From NCBI RefSeq assembly GCF_938041965.1, contig NZ_CALISE010000020.1, positions 124,001 through 188,000 of the forward strand: a stretch of DNA of 64,000 bases, written 5' to 3'. The notes below the pieces were generated by a model. It did no database searches and was not told the DNA's origin. It saw only the letters and a list, made by a program, of their open reading frames with translations. The position numbers were made by a program, and so were the translations under genes. The DNA comes from an uncultured Mogibacterium sp. Its GTDB lineage: Bacteria > Bacillota > Clostridia > Peptostreptococcales > Anaerovoracaceae. This document shows positions 44,774 to 53,836 of the stretch, piece after piece; position 1 is the stretch's first letter, and the number at the start of each line of letters is the position of its first letter.

Positions 44774-44822
44774 CCGTGCAATTAAAGGAAGAAGAGAGCC
44801 TTTCTAGTTGCACGGTTTTTTA
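44774..44822 (+). terminator. Terminator of the membrane protein gene
   Basis: CCGTGCAATTAAAGG pairs with CCTTTCTAGTTGCACGG; TTTTTT follows. Confidence 0.88.
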
Positions 44823-44870
44823 TTAAGAAAATAGATGGGCTAATTTACAAAGTCATAAATACAAGTACAA

Positions 44871-44908
44871 TAAAGCACCTCACTGGATTTAGCCAGTGAG
44901 GTGCTTTA
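44871..44908 (-). terminator. Thioredoxin terminator
   Basis: TAAAGCACCTCACTGG-ATTTAG-CCAGTGAGGTGCTTTA is a perfect stem between two convergent genes; on the minus strand it lies after trxA. Confidence 0.85.
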
Positions 44909-44952
44909 TTACTCATTAGTTTTTATACGGTGTACTGCCGAGAGGCAATATA

Positions 44953-45261
44953 CTAGCCGATAAGATCGAGGAGAGCCTTCTTAGGAACTGCTCCTACTGA
45001 CTTATTTACTTCCTCACCGTCCTTGATTACAAGAACTGTTGGGATGCTCATAACTCCGTACTTCTGAGCAAGCTCTGGGTGCTCATCTATATTGACCTTG
45101 CCAACCTTGATATCGCTTCTCTCGTCTGCGATTTCCTCAATGACTGGAGATAGCATCTTGCATGGTCCGCACCAAGAAGCCCAAAAATCAACTAGAACTG
45201 TCTTATCTGCCTGTAGAACTTCCTGTTCAAAGTTTTCTGCTGTTAATTCAATTGCTGCCAT
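44953..45261 (-). CDS. trxA: Thioredoxin
   Basis: A 102-residue thioredoxin with the redox motif WASWCGPCKMLSP (Cys30 and Cys33), cis-proline segment VMSIPTVLVIKDGEEV and the N-terminal VLVDFWASWC beta strand. It reduces protein disulfides with electrons from a thioredoxin reductase, which is not in this window. The start is preceded by AGGAGG. Standard size (about 105). Confidence 0.97.
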   Translation of the reverse strand: MAAIELTAENFEQEVLQADKTVLVDFWASWCGPCKMLSPVIEEIADERSDIKVGKVNIDEHPELAQKYGVMSIPTVLVIKDGEEVNKSVGAVPKKALLDLIG

Positions 45262-45499
45262 TTTCTTGTCCTCCTGATATCACTCAAAACCAGAATACGA
45301 ACATTCTGATTAATTGCGTACAACTTTAATTAAATTCACTTTAACATTTTTTTGCGCCACTGTGTGATGATTATGTGAGAAAAAACAATATCATGGTATA
45401 ATTAATGACTAATAAATCTTTTTTGCAAGTTTAAAATGCAGAAGGCTTGATTAGCTAAATTAGATAGTGAAGAATAAAGCTTTGAATTGGAGATTAGAC

Positions 45500-46132
45500 A
45501 TGTACATTGATGAAGCTACTTTTAGACAGATATTTCATAAGTTTATCTATATCGAGTGTCATGATGCGTTAGAAGGATTATCCAATACACTCGAAATAAT
45601 CGATGGAGCGACAGGTGTTCTCGCGTACTGCTTCTGCGAGGACCTCATAGGAACTAGCTTTAATTTACTAGCCTCGGTAAAGAAGGCAGAGGACGGGAAG
45701 CTAGAGGTAGGACCGAGATGTTCCGAGAAGTACGCAAGGGTAAGATTTAATGATGTCAAGGATTATGAATTTGAACCTGTGAGCGAGCTGGATGCCGACT
45801 TATCGCAATTCGATGATGTGCCAGATGATATAAGAGATAATTTAGAGTCTGCAGATAAGAAGATGACAATGCTCAGAGAGCTTGAAATGCTAGATAGCGG
45901 ACGAAACATTGAACTACCGGACTTCGTGAGTGTGACGGTGGGTAAGAAGGGATTTTTGCCAGAGGTCGTGTGGGTGAGGACTACAGACTTTGGAGATAAT
46001 GAGTTTTACGGCACGCTTCATAATCCGCCAAAGCAAGGCTTCGGGCTTGAAGCAGGACAGAAGGTCCGTTACCGCGCATATGACAACGAAGGGGAGATAA
46101 TGCTGATACTGGATAGCAGCATGCTGAATTAA
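45500..46132 (+). CDS. Conserved protein, unknown (acidic)
   Basis: A 210-residue acidic protein. ATG 45500 (MYIDEATFRQIF) is preferred over GTG 45467 because TTGGAG lies 7 bp upstream. It contains a run of acid-rich sequence (about 110-150) and a C-terminal block PDFVSVTVGKKGFLPEVVWV ... TDFGDNEFYGTLHNPPKQGF that resembles DUF2314/DUF2185-like immunity or YegJ-type folds, but this assignment is weak. No signal peptide or membrane segment. tex starts 1 bp after the stop codon, so the two are co-transcribed. Confidence 0.55.
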   Translation: MYIDEATFRQIFHKFIYIECHDALEGLSNTLEIIDGATGVLAYCFCEDLIGTSFNLLASVKKAEDGKLEVGPRCSEKYARVRFNDVKDYEFEPVSELDADLSQFDDVPDDIRDNLESADKKMTMLRELEMLDSGRNIELPDFVSVTVGKKGFLPEVVWVRTTDFGDNEFYGTLHNPPKQGFGLEAGQKVRYRAYDNEGEIMLILDSSMLN

Positions 46133-46133
46133 T

Positions 46134-48392
46134 ATGGATATTACACAGAAGATAACACAGGAATTGGGAATTAAGCCTTGGCAAGTTGAGGCAGTAATCA
46201 CGCTCATTGATGAGGGTAATACTATCCCGTTTATTGCAAGATACCGAAAGGAAGCGACGGGAGCACTTGATGATGAGATGCTGAGGCGCTTTGATGAAAG
46301 ACTGAAGTACCTGCGTTCACTCGAGGAGAGAAAGCAGACAGTGATTTCATCTATAGAGTCACAGGGGAAATTAACCGACGAACTTCTTGCTAAACTCGAG
46401 CAGGCGGAAACAGTCGTTGCAGTCGAGGATATATATAGGCCATATAAACCTAAGAGACGTACTCGTGCGATGATCGCTAGAGAGAAGGGGCTTGAAGGGC
46501 TTGCTACATACATCATGTCAAGCGATGCTGCCGTACCTGTACCAGAAGAAGCTCTAAAGTATTTAAGCGAAGAGCATGAGGTAAATGATGCTGACACTGC
46601 TATCAAGCTAGCGCTAGATATTATCGCTGGAGACATCTCAGATGATGCGGATATTAGAACGTGGATCAGAGAGCTTGCAGCTAAGGAAGGTGTACTAATC
46701 ACGACGGTAGTACCTGCTGTAAAGGCAGAACTAGAGGTTAGCGGAGAACGCAGCGTATATGAAAATTATTTTGAATTTGCAGAGAAGGTAGACGGCCTCC
46801 CAGGACACAGAGTCCTCGCTATCAATAGGGGAGAAAACGAGAAGGTGCTCAGCGTAAAGCTTGAAGCTCCAGTGGATAAGATAGAAGGAAGGTTATTCAA
46901 AGACTTAAAGAGCTCAGCTAATAAGTTAACTCAGCAGTACATCGAAGAAGCGGCTTCGGATGCTTACAAGAGACTCATCGCTCCATCTATCGAAACTGAA
47001 ATTAGAAATGAGCTGACACTCGGAGCGCAGGAAGGTGCGATAAAGATATTTGCCAGCAATCTCGAGCAGCTCCTCATGCAGCCACCTATCGAAGGCAAGA
47101 CTGTGCTCGGCTGGGACCCGGCATTTAGAACAGGCTGTAAACTCGCCGTGGTAGATGCGACAGGAAAGATTCTAGACACTACAGTTATCTATCCGACTGC
47201 ACCTCAGAATAAAGTTAAAGAAGCGAAGCTGGCCCTAGCAAAGCTAGTGAAGAAATACGATATAGATATCATCTCTGTCGGAAACGGTACGGCATCCCGT
47301 GAGTCGGAGCAGATAATCGCAGAATTCATCAAGGAATACGAGCAGGGGCTCTACGCAAATCCTAAGAAAAAGCTCCAGTATGTAATCGTTAATGAAGCAG
47401 GCGCCTCGGTATACTCGGCTAGCAAGCTAGCGACGGAAGAATATCCAGCTCTCGATGTAGGTGAGAGGAGCTCCGCGTCTATTGCTAGAAGGCTTCAGGA
47501 TCCGCTCGCAGAGCTTGTTAAGATCGATCCACGTTCTATCGGAGTTGGGCAGTACCAACACGATATGGATCAGAAGAGATTAGCAGAAGCACTTGGCGCA
47601 GTTGTGGAAGACTGTGTAAACAGCGTAGGTGTAGATTTGAATACCGCTTCCGCTTCACTGCTAGAATACGTTTCGGGAATCAGTAAACCGATTGCAGCTA
47701 ATATAGTGAAGTATCGTGAGGGAAACGGGAGATTTGATGGCAGAAAGCAGCTACTCAAGGTTGCTAAGCTCGGTCCTAAGGCATTTGAGCAGTGCGCTGG
47801 ATTCCTTCGCATCAGAGATGGAAAGGAGCCACTAGACTGCACGGCGGTTCACCCAGAGAGTTATGATGCAGCTCGTAAAGTGCTAGAAATTATGGGATAC
47901 AAGCCTTCTGATATCATAACAGGTGTAGCTAAGGGAATCTCAGAAAGCTTGAGTTCCAAGAACAAGCTGCAGGAAAAGTTCGGCAGCAAGCATGGAAATA
48001 GCAAGTCGGATAGACCTTCGATGAAGCAGCTTGCAGAAGCTGCGAATATCGGCGAATATACGCTAAAGGATATTTTGAATGAAATCGAAAAGCCAGGAAG
48101 AGACCCTAGGGAAGAGGCTGAAGCACCACTACTCAGAAGCGATGTGCTGGAGGTAAGCGACTTGAGACCAGATATGGAGCTCAAGGGAACAGTTCGTAAC
48201 ATCGTGGACTTTGGAGCATTTGTGGATATAGGCGTTCATCAGGATGGGCTCGTACATATCTCTGAGCTGTCGGATAAATTTGTAAAGCATCCGCTCGACG
48301 TGGTAAAGGTTGGGGATGTCGTGAATGTTCGCGTCTTATCTGTTGACGAGAAGCGTAAGAAAATTGCACTATCGATGAAGAAAAAGAGATAG
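46134..48392 (+). CDS. tex: Tex family RNA-binding protein (S1 domain)
   Basis: Tex is a transcription/RNA accessory factor of unclear exact job. The 752-residue protein has the Tex order: helical N-terminal domain (LGIKPWQVEAVITLIDEGNT, FIARYRKEATGALDDEML), a YqgF/RNase H-like domain (VLGWDPAFRTGCKLAVVDAT, about 320-445), HhH repeats (VDLNTASASLLEYVSGISK, about 490-560), and an S1 domain (GTVRNIVDFGAFVDIGVHQD, VVNVRVLSVDEKRKKIALSM, about 683-750). The size is standard. Confidence 0.97.
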   Translation: MDITQKITQELGIKPWQVEAVITLIDEGNTIPFIARYRKEATGALDDEMLRRFDERLKYLRSLEERKQTVISSIESQGKLTDELLAKLEQAETVVAVEDIYRPYKPKRRTRAMIAREKGLEGLATYIMSSDAAVPVPEEALKYLSEEHEVNDADTAIKLALDIIAGDISDDADIRTWIRELAAKEGVLITTVVPAVKAELEVSGERSVYENYFEFAEKVDGLPGHRVLAINRGENEKVLSVKLEAPVDKIEGRLFKDLKSSANKLTQQYIEEAASDAYKRLIAPSIETEIRNELTLGAQEGAIKIFASNLEQLLMQPPIEGKTVLGWDPAFRTGCKLAVVDATGKILDTTVIYPTAPQNKVKEAKLALAKLVKKYDIDIISVGNGTASRESEQIIAEFIKEYEQGLYANPKKKLQYVIVNEAGASVYSASKLATEEYPALDVGERSSASIARRLQDPLAELVKIDPRSIGVGQYQHDMDQKRLAEALGAVVEDCVNSVGVDLNTASASLLEYVSGISKPIAANIVKYREGNGRFDGRKQLLKVAKLGPKAFEQCAGFLRIRDGKEPLDCTAVHPESYDAARKVLEIMGYKPSDIITGVAKGISESLSSKNKLQEKFGSKHGNSKSDRPSMKQLAEAANIGEYTLKDILNEIEKPGRDPREEAEAPLLRSDVLEVSDLRPDMELKGTVRNIVDFGAFVDIGVHQDGLVHISELSDKFVKHPLDVVKVGDVVNVRVLSVDEKRKKIALSMKKKR

Positions 48393-48476
48393 TGAATCAA
48401 TTCATATGTGCTGACTGCTGGCGCTAATGAACTATGTAAAATTAATGCATTTAAATGCTGAAAAGAGGAGGCTATT

Positions 48477-48989
48477 ATGGAATTTAAGGAAGTTATAGAA
48501 AGCAGATATTCTTGCAAGAAATACTCGGACAAGAAAGTAGAGCGCGAAAAACTAGAGGCGGTGCTCGAGGCTGGAAGGCTTGCTCCAATTGCTAAGAACC
48601 TGCAGGAACAGCACGTGTACGTGCTGGAATCAAAGGAAGCGCTGGATAAATTTGATATTGAAACTCCTTGTAGATATGGCGCGCCAACTGTGTTAGTTGT
48701 AGCCTTCAATACGACCAATGTCTATGTGTATCCAGGTGAAAAGAGGGATTCGGGAATTGAGGATGCATCAATCGTTGCAACTCATATGATTCTCGCTGCA
48801 GCTGACCAAGGGTTAAACAGCTGCTGGATTAATTTCCTAGATCCAGAGAAGCTGCATAAGGCGCTCGGACTTCCTGAAAATGAAGAGATACTCATGGCTA
48901 TGGACCTTGGATACGCTGCAGATGAAGGAACCCCGCTACCGAATCACTTTAAACGCAAGGCGCTTAGTGAGACTGTTTCGTATCTGTAG
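48477..48989 (+). CDS. Nitroreductase family protein
   Basis: A 170-residue FMN-dependent reductase. The N-terminal EVIESRYSCKKYSDKKVE carries the conserved R-(S/Y)-x-R/K FMN-phosphate motif, and the segments LEAGRLAPIAKNLQEQHVYV and AADQGLNSCWINFLDPEKLH match the family, ending with the MAMDLGYA(A)DE FMN loop. This is a single-domain oxygen-insensitive type; substrate unknown. AGGAGG precedes the ATG. Not similar in detail to the nitroreductase-like protein at 15595. Confidence 0.9.
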   Translation: MEFKEVIESRYSCKKYSDKKVEREKLEAVLEAGRLAPIAKNLQEQHVYVLESKEALDKFDIETPCRYGAPTVLVVAFNTTNVYVYPGEKRDSGIEDASIVATHMILAAADQGLNSCWINFLDPEKLHKALGLPENEEILMAMDLGYAADEGTPLPNHFKRKALSETVSYL

Positions 48990-49014
48990 TTATAGGACAA
49001 AAAGAGTTGGTGAA

Positions 49015-49054
49015 AACCGCTGCGGCCGTTAAAAATTCAACGGCTACAGCGGTT
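49015..49054. terminator. Terminator between the nitroreductase and the flavoprotein
   Basis: AACCGCTGCGGCCGTT pairs with AACGGCTACAGCGGTT in a near-perfect stem between two convergent genes. Confidence 0.72.
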
Positions 49055-49115
49055 ATATCTTTATTTTATAGTTATTGAATAGTTAGTTATGCTTAGTGAA
49101 TGTAAATCCATACGA

Positions 49116-50540
49116 CTAATCTTCTGCGCATCTAGGAGCTGAATTATTTATATTTGCCTCTATTGAAGCTGCCGCTGCCCTAGCCGAGGACCAGGCGAAC
49201 TGGAGGTTGTACCCACCTGTGATTCCGTCTACGTCTAGCATCTCTCCGATGCAGTAGGCGTTTGGGGCGGATTTGAGCTGCATCAATTTGCAGTCAAACT
49301 GGTCGAGGCGGAGGCCGCCCGCGGTGACGATGGCCTTGCTGAAGTCACCGTGCGATTCGATTTCGAATCGGTCCTCCGTGAGGAGGACGGCGGCCTTCTT
49401 CGCGCTGCAAGCGGAACGCTTCGCCACTTCCTTGGCGAAGCGGCGCGGCAGGGCGAACTCTCTGGCAATTATGTTCCCGAGTTCGCCGCTTTGCGCGGTG
49501 CTTACCTCATCACGTCTGCCGTGCGAATATTTGAGCTCGGTACTGGTAGCAGAGATAAGTCTGGCAAGAGTTTTATCTCTACTCATGCCTACGTAGTTGA
49601 TCTGCAGCCAGGAGCCGAGATCAGCAAACTTCGATGAGTTTAGGATTGCAGGCCCGGTGAAATTATCATGCGCAAGGAGCATAGAGCCGTTAAGCAGGGC
49701 TCTTCGTTTTCCCTCCTTCGGGTAGATGCTTATCTCTACTTCATCAAAAGATACCCCAGCTAGCATCTCGTACGGGTAGTCCTTTACCGATAATGGAGAA
49801 AGAGATGGTCTTAGCTCAGTATATTCTAGTCCTAATCCCCTCGAGATTACGTCTAGCATAGAGCCATCTGACCCGCTTTTCGGATAAGATTTGCCTCCAG
49901 TTGCTATCACTAGATGCTGAGCTTCATAGTAGAATCTCTGACCATCGGGCGTTTCTGCTACCAAGATGAAATTTCTTGTATCTGACTCTATCTTTTTATC
50001 ATTAAGTGGTTCTTTGTCATAAGATCTGATCTCAAAAACCTTTCTATTGGTAATCACCTTAAATCCATTCTGTTCGGAGGCTGATAGAAATGCATCCCTT
50101 ACATCTTGAGCTCTCATCGATTCAGGGAAGACTCTGCCGTCTGCTTGTGTAACGGTTTTGATGCCACGAGAATTCAGAAACGAAACTAGATCAGCATTGC
50201 TATATTTATATAAAATCTTGCGGATCAATCTTCCAGAATCACCGTAGCAGCTAGGAAAATCCTTTATATTACCAGCATGTGTTATGTTGCAGTGACCGTG
50301 CCCGCTCATCAGGAGCTTCGTCCCGATACGGGAGGTTCCTTCGAGGATTAAACCGCCGGTTTTTAGGTTTGCAGCACACATCAGCCCTGACGCACCAGCG
50401 CCGATAATTAACACATTAGTGCTGATTACAGATGATGTATTTGCAGCCTCAGGTGCAAAAGATTGCACACCTTTATCCTTTGCAGAAATATCGTGATTGT
50501 TAGTTCTATCAATGTTTTTTAATCTCGTACTCTGTTTCAA
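49116..50540 (-). CDS. HI0933/YhiN-family NAD(P)/FAD-dependent flavoprotein
   Basis: A 474-residue FAD protein. An unusual 35-residue hydrophilic N-terminal extension precedes the Rossmann motif VLIIGAGASGLMCAANL. The family signatures are RIGTKLLMSGHGHCNITHAG (about 90-109), HLVIATGGKSYPKSGSDGSM (about 210), and the C-terminal YCIGEMLDVDGITGGYNLQF (FAD-contact). Members are widespread oxidoreductase-like proteins with no assigned reaction (YhiN in E. coli). A patch (about 49260-49500) is markedly richer in G+C, with alternative long frames, unlike the rest of the gene; this may reflect recombination. Expressed from the minus strand alone. Confidence 0.9.
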   Translation of the reverse strand: MKQSTRLKNIDRTNNHDISAKDKGVQSFAPEAANTSSVISTNVLIIGAGASGLMCAANLKTGGLILEGTSRIGTKLLMSGHGHCNITHAGNIKDFPSCYGDSGRLIRKILYKYSNADLVSFLNSRGIKTVTQADGRVFPESMRAQDVRDAFLSASEQNGFKVITNRKVFEIRSYDKEPLNDKKIESDTRNFILVAETPDGQRFYYEAQHLVIATGGKSYPKSGSDGSMLDVISRGLGLEYTELRPSLSPLSVKDYPYEMLAGVSFDEVEISIYPKEGKRRALLNGSMLLAHDNFTGPAILNSSKFADLGSWLQINYVGMSRDKTLARLISATSTELKYSHGRRDEVSTAQSGELGNIIAREFALPRRFAKEVAKRSACSAKKAAVLLTEDRFEIESHGDFSKAIVTAGGLRLDQFDCKLMQLKSAPNAYCIGEMLDVDGITGGYNLQFAWSSARAAAASIEANINNSAPRCAED

Positions 50541-50640
50541 TTCAGTCTCCTAGGTGTATAATGAGAGTCACACAATTATATCATAAGTTTTAGTTGTAAT
50601 AGAGGAAGCTGCATCGAGGTGAATTCAAATAGGAGGGCTT

Positions 50641-51429
50641 TTGGATATTAATCTCAATGTTATATACGGCGTCATGATTCCATTTATAGGGACATCTCTT
50701 GGAGCGTTTTGCGTATACTTTATGAAAAAAGACCTCAGCAAAGGTGTTGAACGCATGCTCAGTGGCTTTGCTGCAGGCGTAATGGTTGCTGCATCTATAT
50801 GGAGTCTTTTAATTCCAGCTATAGAGGAGAGCTCTGGCATGGGTAGACTAGCCTTTATGCCAGCCGTGATAGGATTTTGGATAGGTATTGGATTTCTGCT
50901 GCTTATGGACCATGTTATTCCGCATATGCATGCTTCTACCAATGAAGTGGAAGGGCCAAAGAGCAGCTTATCCAAGACGACGATGCTCGTCCTAGCGGTA
51001 ACGCTTCACAATATCCCCGAGGGGATGGCTGTTGGAGTTGTATTTGCTGGTTGGATGACTGGAAACTCAGGGATATCGCTCGGGGGTGCGCTGGCACTTT
51101 CGCTTGGAATAGCTATACAAAATTTTCCAGAAGGTGCAATCATTTCCATGCCGCTTTACTCCGCTGGCGCATCGAGACACCGTGCATTTATAAACGGCGT
51201 ATTATCTGGTGTGGTTGAGCCGATAGGTGCTATTCTTACGATAATTTTCGCGCAAGCGCTGACGCCGATTCTGCCGTACATGCTCAGCTTTGCAGCTGGA
51301 GCAATGATGTACGTGGTCGTAGAAGAGCTCATTCCGGAGATGTCAGAAGGGGAGCATTCGCATAGCGGGGTACTCATGTTCGCTGTTGGATTTTCCATCA
51401 TGATGACACTCGATGTTGCACTTGGTTAA
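50641..51429 (+). CDS. ZIP family metal transporter
   Basis: A 262-residue divalent-metal importer (likely zinc) with eight predicted helices. TM4 and TM5 hold the binuclear metal motifs LHNIPEGMAVGVVF (about 121-134) and AIQNFPEGAIISMP (about 158-171). The start is TTG 4 bp after AGGAGG; the next in-frame ATG is 11 codons later inside a helix. The downstream DNA-glycosylase start overlaps closely. No zinc repressor site is recognised. Confidence 0.93.
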   Translation: MDINLNVIYGVMIPFIGTSLGAFCVYFMKKDLSKGVERMLSGFAAGVMVAASIWSLLIPAIEESSGMGRLAFMPAVIGFWIGIGFLLLMDHVIPHMHASTNEVEGPKSSLSKTTMLVLAVTLHNIPEGMAVGVVFAGWMTGNSGISLGGALALSLGIAIQNFPEGAIISMPLYSAGASRHRAFINGVLSGVVEPIGAILTIIFAQALTPILPYMLSFAAGAMMYVVVEELIPEMSEGEHSHSGVLMFAVGFSIMMTLDVALG

Positions 51430-51449
51430 TGAAAATTAGGGGGATAAAG

Positions 51450-52025
51450 ATGTCTATTTTGAAAATTGTAGAGGAATTAAAAGCTGATGAGCGAAATGCC
51501 GAGTATACAAGACGCGGTATACCGCCGATCTTCCAGCTTAATAAAGATGCCAAAATCCTGATAATAGGTCAGGCGCCAGGGAGAAAAGTAGAGGAGTCCC
51601 AAATACCTTTTGACGATAAATCGGGGGAGAAGCTTATCTCGTGGATGGGCATAGATAGGGAGACTTTCTATTCTGATAAAATTGCGATTTTACCGATGGA
51701 CTTTTATTATCCAGGAAAGGGCAAGACAGGAGATTTACCACCGAGAAAGTTCATAGCTGAAGAGTATCACCACGAGATTTTGGATGAGCTCACTAATATA
51801 GAAATGACACTTCTAATCGGAAAGTATTCTATGGATTACTACCTAAAGGGGAAGATGAAGAGGAATTTAACAGAAACTGTAAGGAGCTATGAGGACTACC
51901 TGCCAAAGTATTTCCCAATAGTGCATCCGAGTCCGCTCAATTTTCGCTGGCAGGCTAAGAATCCATGGTTTATGGAAGAGGTGGTGCCTGTACTAGCTGA
52001 AAGAGTTGCGAAAATACTCGGTTAA
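51450..52025 (+). CDS. Uracil-DNA glycosylase family protein
   Basis: A 191-residue protein of the UDG superfamily without the Fe-S cysteines of family 4. KILIIGQAPGRKVEESQIPF (about 27-46) is the glycosylase motif I (GQDPG-like), AILPMDFYYPGKGKTGDLP lies in the middle, and YFPIVHPSPLNFRWQAKNPW is motif III (HPSP). It would remove uracil or modified bases from DNA. The ATG at 51450 is chosen (AGGGGG 6 bp upstream) over an in-frame ATG at 51429 that overlaps the transporter. Confidence 0.86.
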   Translation: MSILKIVEELKADERNAEYTRRGIPPIFQLNKDAKILIIGQAPGRKVEESQIPFDDKSGEKLISWMGIDRETFYSDKIAILPMDFYYPGKGKTGDLPPRKFIAEEYHHEILDELTNIEMTLLIGKYSMDYYLKGKMKRNLTETVRSYEDYLPKYFPIVHPSPLNFRWQAKNPWFMEEVVPVLAERVAKILG

Positions 52026-52146
52026 AACGTGGTTATTCAATTGAAATGTGGATTTTAATCGTACATAGCTTCAAATTGGCAGCTGTGGACTATATCTTTT
52101 GAGATTAATTTTGACTTTTAAACATGTACGGAGGTAAAGGGATAAG

Positions 52147-53277
52147 ATGGATGTTAGATATAAATTAGGATTCGGGCTTATGAGACTGCCCCAGACGAAT
52201 CCAGATGACGCAGGGAGCATCGATATACCTGAGTGTGAACGCATGGCAGATGCGTTTATAGATCAAGGATTTACATATTTTGATACTGCATGGATGTATC
52301 ATAATAAAGAGAGTGAACCAGCGACAAAGAAGTTTCTCGTAGAGAGACATGAAAGGAGTGAGTACACGCTTGCTACCAAGATGCATGCAGGTTTTTTTAA
52401 CACGGAAGAAGAGCGAGATGCGTATTTTGAAGCGCAGCTCGAAAAGACGGGTGCGGGATATTTTGATTATTACCTGCTTCACGATGTCGGGCGTGACAAC
52501 ATCGATAAATTTAAAGAACTCCATTGCTTTGAGTATCTAAAGCAGAAGAAGGAATCCGGCATTATAAGGCGTCTCGGTTTCTCTTCTCATGAGGACGCTG
52601 AGCATATAGATAAGTTCCTGACTGATCACCCTGAGTTTGAATTTATTCAGTTACAGATCAATTACCTCGATTGGAACAGTGAGGGTGTTCAGTCCAGAAA
52701 GTGCTACGAGGTAGCTGTTAAGCATGGAATGGACGTCGTAGTAATGGAGCCTGTTAAGGGAGGAATTCTTGCAAATGTTCCGCCGGAAGCTGAAGCTCTA
52801 CTCAAGGCGTACCATCCCGATATGTCCGTCGCTTCTTGGGCGATTCGTTTCGTTGCTAGCCTAGATAATGTAAAAGTAGTTCTGAGTGGCATGAGCAGCA
52901 TGGAGCAGCTACTGGACAACACTTCATACATGAAAGAGTTCGAGCCTTTATCACAAGAGGAATATGAGATCATAGATAAGGTGGTAGGTATAATAAATAG
53001 CTCAATTACTATCCCTTGCACAGCCTGTTCGTACTGCACGGAGGGATGTCCTATGAATATTCCTATTCCGAGGTACTTCTCTCTGTATAATACGGACATG
53101 CACGAAGATAGCGATAGAGAGTGGACGCCTCAGTGCGAGTACTACGAGAGAACGACTATGACATTTGGAAAAGCCAGCGAGTGCATCTCGTGCGGTCAAT
53201 GTGAGGCGATATGTCCGCAGCATCTGCCGATTATAAAGGATCTTGCGATGGTGGCAGAGCATTTCGAACAAGAGTAG
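52147..53277 (+). CDS. Aldo/keto reductase with C-terminal 4Fe-4S domain
   Basis: A 376-residue protein. The first 280 residues are an aldo/keto reductase barrel: [28 protein letters not shown] with the catalytic Asp/Tyr pair, KMHAGFF (Lys) and YYLLHD (His region), [10 protein letters not shown]. The last 95 residues form a dicluster-type 4Fe-4S domain with [14 protein letters not shown] (about 294-307) and [15 protein letters not shown] (about 349-363), common in clostridia. It may pass electrons to or from carbonyl substrates; substrate unknown. ATG preceded by GGAGG. Confidence 0.95.
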   Translation: MDVRYKLGFGLMRLPQTNPDDAGSIDIPECERMADAFIDQGFTYFDTAWMYHNKESEPATKKFLVERHERSEYTLATKMHAGFFNTEEERDAYFEAQLEKTGAGYFDYYLLHDVGRDNIDKFKELHCFEYLKQKKESGIIRRLGFSSHEDAEHIDKFLTDHPEFEFIQLQINYLDWNSEGVQSRKCYEVAVKHGMDVVVMEPVKGGILANVPPEAEALLKAYHPDMSVASWAIRFVASLDNVKVVLSGMSSMEQLLDNTSYMKEFEPLSQEEYEIIDKVVGIINSSITIPCTACSYCTEGCPMNIPIPRYFSLYNTDMHEDSDREWTPQCEYYERTTMTFGKASECISCGQCEAICPQHLPIIKDLAMVAEHFEQE

Positions 53278-53342
53278 ATAATAAACACGATCGGAGCGTT
53301 AAAACAACTCATGGAAATATAAGCTGATAGAAACCGTGATAT

Positions 53343-53383
53343 GCACCTTCTTTACCATATAAGTGGTGAGGAAGGTGCTTTTT
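53343..53383 (+). terminator. Aldo/keto reductase terminator
   Basis: GCACCTTC (53343-53350) pairs with GAAGGTGC (53371-53378), with TTTACC and GGTGAG inner pairing; TTTTT follows. Confidence 0.85.
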
Positions 53384-53435
53384 ATAATGTAGGAATGTAC
53401 AGGGAAAAACACATGCGCAACGCAGTTAGATAACC

Positions 53436-53464
53436 TTGACATATAGGGGTAGGGGGTATATGAT
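53436..53464 (+). promoter_or_regulatory. csoR-copA promoter with G-rich CsoR-like operator
   Basis: TTGACA (53436-53441) and TATGAT (53459-53464) are 17 bp apart. The spacer reads TATAGGGGTAGGGGGTA, matching the G-tract/TA-rich character of CsoR operators. A repressor there would block polymerase. Confidence 0.78.
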
Positions 53465-53525
53465 ATCGACGTAGATTTTATTCTATATAGATAAACTATT
53501 AAGCGTTTGCATGTGAGGAGAAGAG

Positions 53526-53819
53526 ATGACAGAAATTTCTGAGCGCCACCGAAAGCGTTCGCATATGGAATATAGAAGCCTGATGAACAGGCTCAAGAGA
53601 ATTGAAGGACAGATTAGAGGCATCGAAGGAATGCTCGAGAATGATGCGTACTGTCCTGATATATTGATTCAGGTTTCTTCTGTGAATAGTGCGCTTAACA
53701 GCTTCAATAAGGAGCTAATGGCGAGCCATATCAGGGGATGTGTCGCTAATGATATAAGAAATGGTGATGATGAGACTATCGATGAGCTCGTTAAAGTCAT
53801 GCAAAAGCTCATGAAATAG
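53526..53819 (+). CDS. csoR: Copper-sensing transcriptional repressor CsoR
   Basis: A 97-residue all-helical repressor. The Cu(I) ligands C43, H68 and C72 have the exact spacing of canonical CsoR (C-x24-H-x3-C; YCPDIL and SHIRGC). RLKRIEGQIRGIEGML is the DNA-contact helix. The operon partner is a Cu(I) ATPase 17 bp downstream, and the promoter upstream carries the G-rich operator. When Cu(I) binds, the repressor leaves the DNA. Confidence 0.95.
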   Translation: MTEISERHRKRSHMEYRSLMNRLKRIEGQIRGIEGMLENDAYCPDILIQVSSVNSALNSFNKELMASHIRGCVANDIRNGDDETIDELVKVMQKLMK

Positions 53820-53836
53820 ATTAGGGAGGAGATTAG

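Noticed and set aside
49273..49637. Two overlapping frames on the plus strand within the flavoprotein gene
   Set aside because: They lie opposite the conserved HI0933-like gene and stem from its G+C-rich patch; no ribosome binding site or family.
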